From contig JAQJZZ010000010.1 of assembly GCA_030077755.1 (NCBI GenBank), forward strand, positions 4,774,001-4,838,000: a stretch of DNA of 64,000 bases. The letters run 5' to 3'. The translations under genes were made by a program, and so were the position numbers. The notes under the pieces are model-generated. The model had not been told where the DNA came from and ran no database searches. It saw only the letters and a list, made by a program, of their open reading frames with translations. The stretch's first letter is position 1. Each line of letters starts with the position of its first letter. This document shows positions 59,401 through 64,000 of this stretch, piece by piece. This DNA is from Filosporella fistucella (lineage: Eukaryota > Ascomycota > Leotiomycetes > Helotiales).

Positions 59401-62400
59401 ATTCAAAATCTCTAAGCCAGCGAGAAGCTTCCATACCAGCAACGACCTACTCCCAGACACCCGATATTCAAGCAAGCCATGATATTCAGACTCCAGAGCA
59501 ACCACTAAGAGATTTATCGGATGATGTCGTTATCTCCAGATCTAAGAAAGAAAAGAAAGAGAAAGCAGAGAAGTCATCAGCGGTCCACGACAGAGAAATC
59601 GTCGAGCCAATCAGTCAACCATCCATATTTGGTCACACGAGAATCGTCGAGACCCCACCTGCCAAATCCAATGTCTTCGCCGAAGCCCCAATCAGCCCGG
59701 AACACATTTCAAGTCCACAACAATCCTTCCACAGCATCGAGAGGAGTATCTCACCCGTTGAGCATCGACAATCAACTCCTCTTAGTGCTCGTCGATTTGG
59801 CCGTTTGTCAGATCTACCTGTTGTCCAAGAAGAGAGCGGGGTTCAGATTGAGGATGATCACCATGCAAAACGTGGCCATGACCACGATGATAATCGGGAC
59901 AGTGCTTTCGTTGCTGAATCACCTATTCCACCACAAAGAGGTTTCGCAGATCATCATGAGCACGTCCGCGATAGTGGTGTCCACCTACGAGACTATTCTC
60001 CAGCTGATAGAGCACGAGCTCCTGTCGTGTCTACCGACGATGCACTCGCAAGACTATCATGGCCTTCTGTTGATGAGGAGACGGAAACGGTTGATCTCAA
60101 GTCTCAAAGATCAAAGTCAAGTAAGAAGTATCACGATGATGGCAAACGTACTCTCGAATCTCCTGATCTGCCTCGTCCTAGAGGTGACAAAGCTACCGAT
60201 TTTTATAAATCCCAGAGAGCCGTTGATGAAAAGCCAGTGATACACCATAGCGATGGCCGTGATAGCCTTCCCTCTCAAAAATCGAAAGACGACCCACAAC
60301 CAGATCTTCACCGCACATCTACGATTCACGGTGCAAAGAGGAAGGAAGGAAGCAAGTTGATGGAACGCATTCAACGTTTTGAATCTCCTGATCAACCCCA
60401 GCGAGAAGCCAGTATTGTAAAGAAACGTGTGCAAGCATTCGACACTCCAGACTTGCGAAGTCAAAAATCACAGGACAAATACGCAGACACTCCACGCTCA
60501 AGATCAGAGGAAAAGTTCTCTGGCTCGACTCCGAGATCAAAAGATGCTAAATACGCAGAGACACCAACCCCAAAACCGAGAGATGATAAGCACATCGAAG
60601 TCACACCTCCTCAAAGATCAAGAGAAGACAAATACGCCGAACTCACCTCCACTCCGATACCAAGAGCTGAGAAACCAAAAGGATTTGGCGAATTGGAAGC
60701 AGGTGCTGTAATTGCAGGTGCATCTTTAGGATTTGCAGCAGCTCGAAAATTAAGTGCAGAACAACGACCTGCAAGTGCGCAAAGTCAAAGATCAATTTCA
60801 AATATCAATCGATTGCGAACTCCAGATATCAAACGGCCAGACAGTGTTGATAGCAACCGGTCGGGAACACCTCCGCTTCGCCGTAGTGATCGCAAAAGTG
60901 CGGATCTGAGATCGCTGAGCCAACGTAGCAAGCCTGATCTCGCTAAGGAAGCTGAGCTTGCATCCAACACCGCTTCTACAGTAAATACAGCAAATCCAAC
61001 TGCAAACGAGGGCCGGGTTCGGGCCAAAGACATGGCGGATGTCTATGTAAGTTCATTAATTGAATGGAAAGATTTGATTGATGCTAATGATGAAATAGGA
61101 TGGCTTTGGTGAAGGCCGCATAGGCTCACCACGATCTCCAACTCGACCTCATAGCATGCGACGACGACAAAGCATGCAAGTCCTTGACCTCGAATCGAAA
61201 GTCGAACAATTAGTTGCTGAAAATCGAAGATTGGCAGAAGAGAAGGCTGCGGCGGAACGAAGTTTACAATCGACCCACAATACATCCACAGCCTTGGTTG
61301 ACAAGGATGCCGAGATTGATAGCCTCAAACGAACTTTGGACTGGTTACAAAATGAAGTTAGCAGATTGACTGAGGTCAATGATGGACTTTCGAGTGCGAA
61401 TGCTACGATTGCTTTGAGGCATACAGATGCATATGGTATATTGGAGACACAACATTCGCAGACCTCCCGTGAACTGCAGGAGATTCGCGATGCACATAAT
61501 AATTTGTCGGCTGGTATGGAGGGGATTGTGAGGAATGAGGTACAAAATGCTGTTCAAGAAAAGGATCGGGAAATTGCTCAATTACGAGCTGAACTCGATG
61601 CAGCAAAGGAAAAGATACGAGAGATGCAGCGACAGATCCTCGCGTCAAAAGCTGGAGATAGCTCATTCCTCACCATTCGCGATGAGGATTATTTCGATAA
61701 TGCCTGTCAACAACTCTGCCAACATGTGCAGCAATGGGTACTTCGATTTTCCAAATTCTCAGATATGCGAGCTTGTCGCCTTACGAGCGAGATAAATAAT
61801 GACAAGACGATTGATCGTCTGGACAATGCTGTCTTGGATGGTTCGGATGTGGATCTTTTACTTGGAGATCGAGTGAAGAGGAGAGATGTTTTCATGTCTA
61901 TGACTATGACTATGGTGTGGGAGTTTGTCTTTACCAGATACCTATTTGGTATGGATAGAGAACAGAGACAGAAACTTAAGTCGTTGGAAAAGACACTATC
62001 AGAAGTCGGTCCAGCAGCAGCAGTTCATCAATGGCGAGCTACTACTCTCACTCTCTTAGCAAAGAGAGAAGCTTTCCAACAACAGCGAGAACAAGATACT
62101 CAAGCCGTTGTTCACGCCATCATCGAGACTCTCTCGGAGATCTTACCACCTCCCAGCCATCTCGAGGCTCAAATCGAAGAACAACTCACAAGAGTCATGA
62201 AGGCAGCTGTAGATCTCTCTATTGAGATGCGTTGCCAGAGAGCAGAATACATGATGCTTCCACCACTACAGCCTGAATACGACGCCAACGGTGATCTCGC
62301 CTCAAAGGTCTCTTTCAACGCTGCGCTCATGAATGAGAGATCTGGCGATACAGTTTCCAATGAGGATCTGGAGGCACAGAAAGCGGTAGTGAGAATTGTG

Positions 62401-62583
62401 CTCTTCCCGCTCGTGGTCAAGAAGGGAGATGATAGTGGAGAGGGCGATGAGGAGATTGTAGTTTGTCCCGCTCAGGTACTGGTTGTGAGGAAGAAGGGAG
62501 AGGGATTGGGGAGAGGGAAAGCAGGCACTAGTAGAGTGTCGATGAAGAGTGTTATGCCTACTGATGATGGGACGATGATTTAA
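41463..62583 (+). CDS. lah: Giant (~7,022 residues) SKKDKKK-repeat protein, involucrin-repeat/leashin (Lah)-like Woronin-body tether
   Basis: Exon 1 (41463-61046, 19,584 nt, no stop) and exon 2 (61099-62583) are joined by a 52-nt intron (GTAAGT donor, AATAG acceptor) in phase 0. The frame is open to a TTG at 41418, but the first ATG is 41463 (MADRRRRSPDASV). Order: basic/Ser-rich N-terminus; highly charged helix (about residues 497-655); Ser/Pro region; RYESPPRS-type repeats (1353-1543); lysine-rich repeat classes (2217-6043); Ser-rich linker; coiled coil (6549-6713); globular C-terminal domain (6719-6990). At least eight short Gly/Ala hydrophobic segments are scattered through it. Large fungal proteins of this composition are annotated 'involucrin repeat protein'. 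I believe this family is leashin, which links Woronin bodies to the cell cortex/septum in Neurospora and Aspergillus. Gene and splice are seen; identity is inferred from memory of the family. Confidence 0.8.
42950..43420 (+). repeat. Charged Arg/Glu/Asp/Lys single-helix region of the giant protein
   Basis: About 155 residues are almost entirely R, K, D and E with RREEDRRREDDRRR-like periodicity, followed by DKRRDKDKSKDD-type sequence. Such ER/K segments form stable isolated helices that work as spacers. Confidence 0.7.
45520..46090 (+). repeat. Tandem (K)RDSERYESPPRS(Y/A)PASEI repeats in the giant protein
   Basis: About eight copies of a roughly 20-28-residue unit lie head to tail, each with a basic RDS/RES start, an aromatic residue, an SPPRS or SPVRS core (proline-directed phosphosite) and a closing SEI. 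DNA identity between copies is moderate. Confidence 0.8.
48100..51020 (+). repeat. Repeat class A: F(x)xxKSKKDKKKDKKKxKS..WEPE, about 15 units
   Basis: Each unit has an acidic lead-in ending in an aromatic residue, a long KSKKDKKKDKKK run and usually a SxxSWEPE tail. Units are 40-90 residues apart with acidic, Pro/Ser-rich spacers. The last four units lose the second DKKK. Confidence 0.8.
51410..52245 (+). repeat. Repeat class B: four GY(K/N)E(D/E)QL.LARQL(K/Q)EEFGSG-KKSKKDKKK units
   Basis: Four copies (about 51415, 51660, 51885 and 52135) carry an amphipathic helix QLxLARQLxEEF directly before the lysine-rich box. This helix occurs nowhere else in the protein. Confidence 0.85.
52330..53830 (+). 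repeat. Repeat class C: (D/E)(E/D)F.....KKSKKDKKGKKRDSL, about eight units
   Basis: These units have Phe in the acidic lead-in, a KKSKKDKKGKKR box and a following (D/E/Q)SL or GS in place of WEPE. Confidence 0.8.
54040..58190 (+). repeat. Repeat class D: DEW(S/A).P.KKSKKDKKK..SG(L/I)STP.EE, about 20 units
   Basis: This is the most regular block. Every unit has D/E-E/D-W, a one- to two-residue gap, P, a G/S, KKSKKDKK, then SG(L/I/V)STP followed by an acidic pair. Spacers are 35-60 residues, acidic and Pro/Ser-rich. STP is a conserved proline-directed phosphorylation site. Confidence 0.85.
54798..55121 (+). repeat. Near-identical 162-bp tandem duplication (54 codons) inside class D
   Basis: Unit 1 (54798-54959) and unit 2 (54960-55121) match over their whole length with scattered substitutions and no gaps. 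A third unit starts at 55122 but soon diverges. Confidence 0.85.
58390..59590 (+). repeat. Degenerate tail units of the lysine-rich repeat array
   Basis: Five weaker boxes (KKSKKDKKGKRG, KPSKKDKRKR, KKGKKGKKKSS, KLSKKEKRKKS, SKKEKKEK) end the array. The last ones lose both the Trp lead-in and STP. Confidence 0.7.
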
Positions 62584-64000
62584 TTCACTCTCCTCATCAG
62601 GAGGAGCCGAACGAGAGATACCTTTCTTATTACCTATTTGTTTATTTACATTTCCTTTCTCGTTATTAGTCTATCGATGGGTTTGGTTTGCATATACCTG
62701 GCGTTTTTGTCTCACTTGAACATTTACGGCCGGGGAGGGAAAGAGAAGATAAAATATTTATGATTGCGCTTGTATGAGTTTTTGAAGTGTTGTATCTTGA
62801 TATATATATATATATATGTATATCTTTTTCCTTTGCAGAATATGGGGTTGAGAAAGATAATATTATGATGTTTATTTATGATGTCTTCTTAATGATTGTG
62901 AGGTTGTAGAGGAGGTGGATTTGGTTTAGAGGTTGAGAAGTGATAATGAGATTGTGATGTGAGTGACCACAGGTGTGAAGAGAGGTTGGTACTATGACCA
63001 GCCCTCCTTCATTTTACGAAATTCGATATAAGGGGATAGTCAAGTAAGGGATCATAGACTAAAACATCCCTTATCATACTTACTCTATGAGTTTCTTCTA
63101 ATAATTGTGATGATACTAACAATGTAAATTTGTATTTAGAGATGAGAAATGATATGAGATGCAAATTTAGTACTGAGGAGAGGCTAGCACTATAGTCCTT
63201 CTTTATTTTACGCAAGTTAATACAAGAGGATGATAAAGTAGTGTTTACTGGAGTATAATATCTCTCAATACAACAAATGCGTCCCTCTGATGCATATAAA
63301 GTTTAGAGTTCAAGAATAATTCAAAATCAAAAGCATATCCCTCCTAAACTCAATATTGACATCTACCAATCCATACCTACATACCTCCCCAAGTCTCGGA
63401 TCCAAGCTATATTCTGACCTTTACATCTGTACCTTTACGTTTTCCCTTTTGACTCTACCCTTCTACTCTATGACACTAATAAAGTATACTCCGTACGAGA
63501 ATCCCCTCCCTCCATTCGGTTAAACCCACTTCTTCCCTCCGCTACAAACAAACCCGAAAAAAGATAAACGGCCGAGTTTCAACATCCAATATTTCTCCTC
63601 TTCTCAGAGAAGATAAGAAGACTTTGCTTGAGGCTAGGAAAGGGAATACGAACGGGGCTTAGATAGATAGACTTTGAGAGCGAGACGCCAGGTGGGTGGA
63701 TGATTGGAGGGATGGAGATTGCGGGTAGAGATTGGCGGGGAGGTTTAGGTTCTAAGTGAATATTTTACTTTCAGAGGGGAAGTTTACTTGGATAAGGAAA
63801 ATTTAACTCTATTATATATATATATATATATATATTTGGGTTCGAGTTTAATGGGGTTGTAGTGACGTGGATATATTTGTTTAGGAGTGAATATATGATA
63901 TGACTTGCAAGATAACTCTCCATAAAACTAGTTCATCTTAATCTAACATCTAGAAGAAATTATAACACACAATTTCTTTCTTCCTTCTTTTCTTTCTCTC
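62584..64000. other. Intergenic, AT-rich, with TA microsatellites
   Basis: No gene is supported downstream of the giant gene. TA dinucleotide tracts lie at 62800-62816 and 63811-63835. A CCTTCATTTTACG / CCTTCTTTATTTTACG word pair at about 63005 and 63198, each with similar flanks, suggests an old roughly 190-bp local duplication. Confidence 0.5.

Noticed and set aside
41496..60540. Many long minus-strand and alternate-frame open stretches opposite the giant gene (for example 56702-57883, 393 codons)
   Set aside because: They are Ser/Phe/Leu-rich shadows of the AAG/GAA/TCT-rich repeats, have no motifs of their own and follow the repeat period.
1..64000. Search for tRNA, rRNA, CRISPR, phage or bacterial-type operon features
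   Set aside because: No GGTTCGAATCC-type T-arm with matching acceptor stem, rRNA core or regularly spaced palindromic repeat array was found by eye.

Overview
This window is nuclear DNA of a filamentous ascomycete (Pezizomycotina; Leotiomycetes is my best guess, unproven). The signs are short introns (mostly 43-75 nt) with GTAAGT/GTATGT donors and CTAAC/CTGAC branch sites, long intergenic spacers, and families typical of such fungi: a HET-domain protein, a Kre9/Knh1-type GPI protein, a berberine-bridge-type FAD oxidase, a flavin-carrier/TRP-like channel, a full-size ABC-B transporter and a giant SKKDKKK-repeat protein. No tRNA, rRNA, CRISPR or bacterial-type operon was seen. Exon boundaries below were worked out by hand from reading phase, splice signals and family knowledge, so all splicing is inference until RNA data are consulted.

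Left part (1-28149), accessory in character and gene-poor. It starts inside a HET-domain gene (to 1664). It then holds a GPI-anchored cell-surface protein (4093-4865), a small unknown protein (8232-8534), a minus-strand FAD oxidase (9980-11669) and a minus-strand membrane-anchored aspartic-protease-like protein without visible catalytic motifs (12023-13888). Next come a 516-bp AT-rich element with terminal inverted repeats (16825-17340), a class II aldolase/adducin gene rebuilt from six exons (17493-18690), a seven-exon BTB/POZ gene (20137-21924), a secreted type-B carboxylesterase (22455-24354) and a probably decayed gene carrying a fungal STAND-type N-terminal region (25606 to about 27000).

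Middle part (28150-40738). A minus-strand flavin-carrier/TRP-like gene (28150-30515) and a plus-strand ABC-B transporter (33446-38345, 15 exons including 14- and 19-nt micro-exons) diverge from a 2.9-kb intergenic region that contains a CACGTG/CCAAT cluster. After a GTAG microsatellite comes a protein-kinase-like gene (39695-40738).

Right part (41463-62583) is one huge gene. A 19,584-nt exon without a stop, joined by a 52-nt intron to a 1,485-nt second exon, encodes about 7,022 residues. It resembles the fungal 'involucrin repeat' proteins, which I believe correspond to leashin (Lah), the tether that holds Woronin bodies at septa. The protein is modular: a charged N-terminal region, successive classes of lysine-rich repeats, at least eight isolated Gly/Ala-rich hydrophobic segments, and a C-terminal coiled coil plus globular domain. 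This is the most remarkable object in the window. The last 1.4 kb is AT-rich non-coding DNA.
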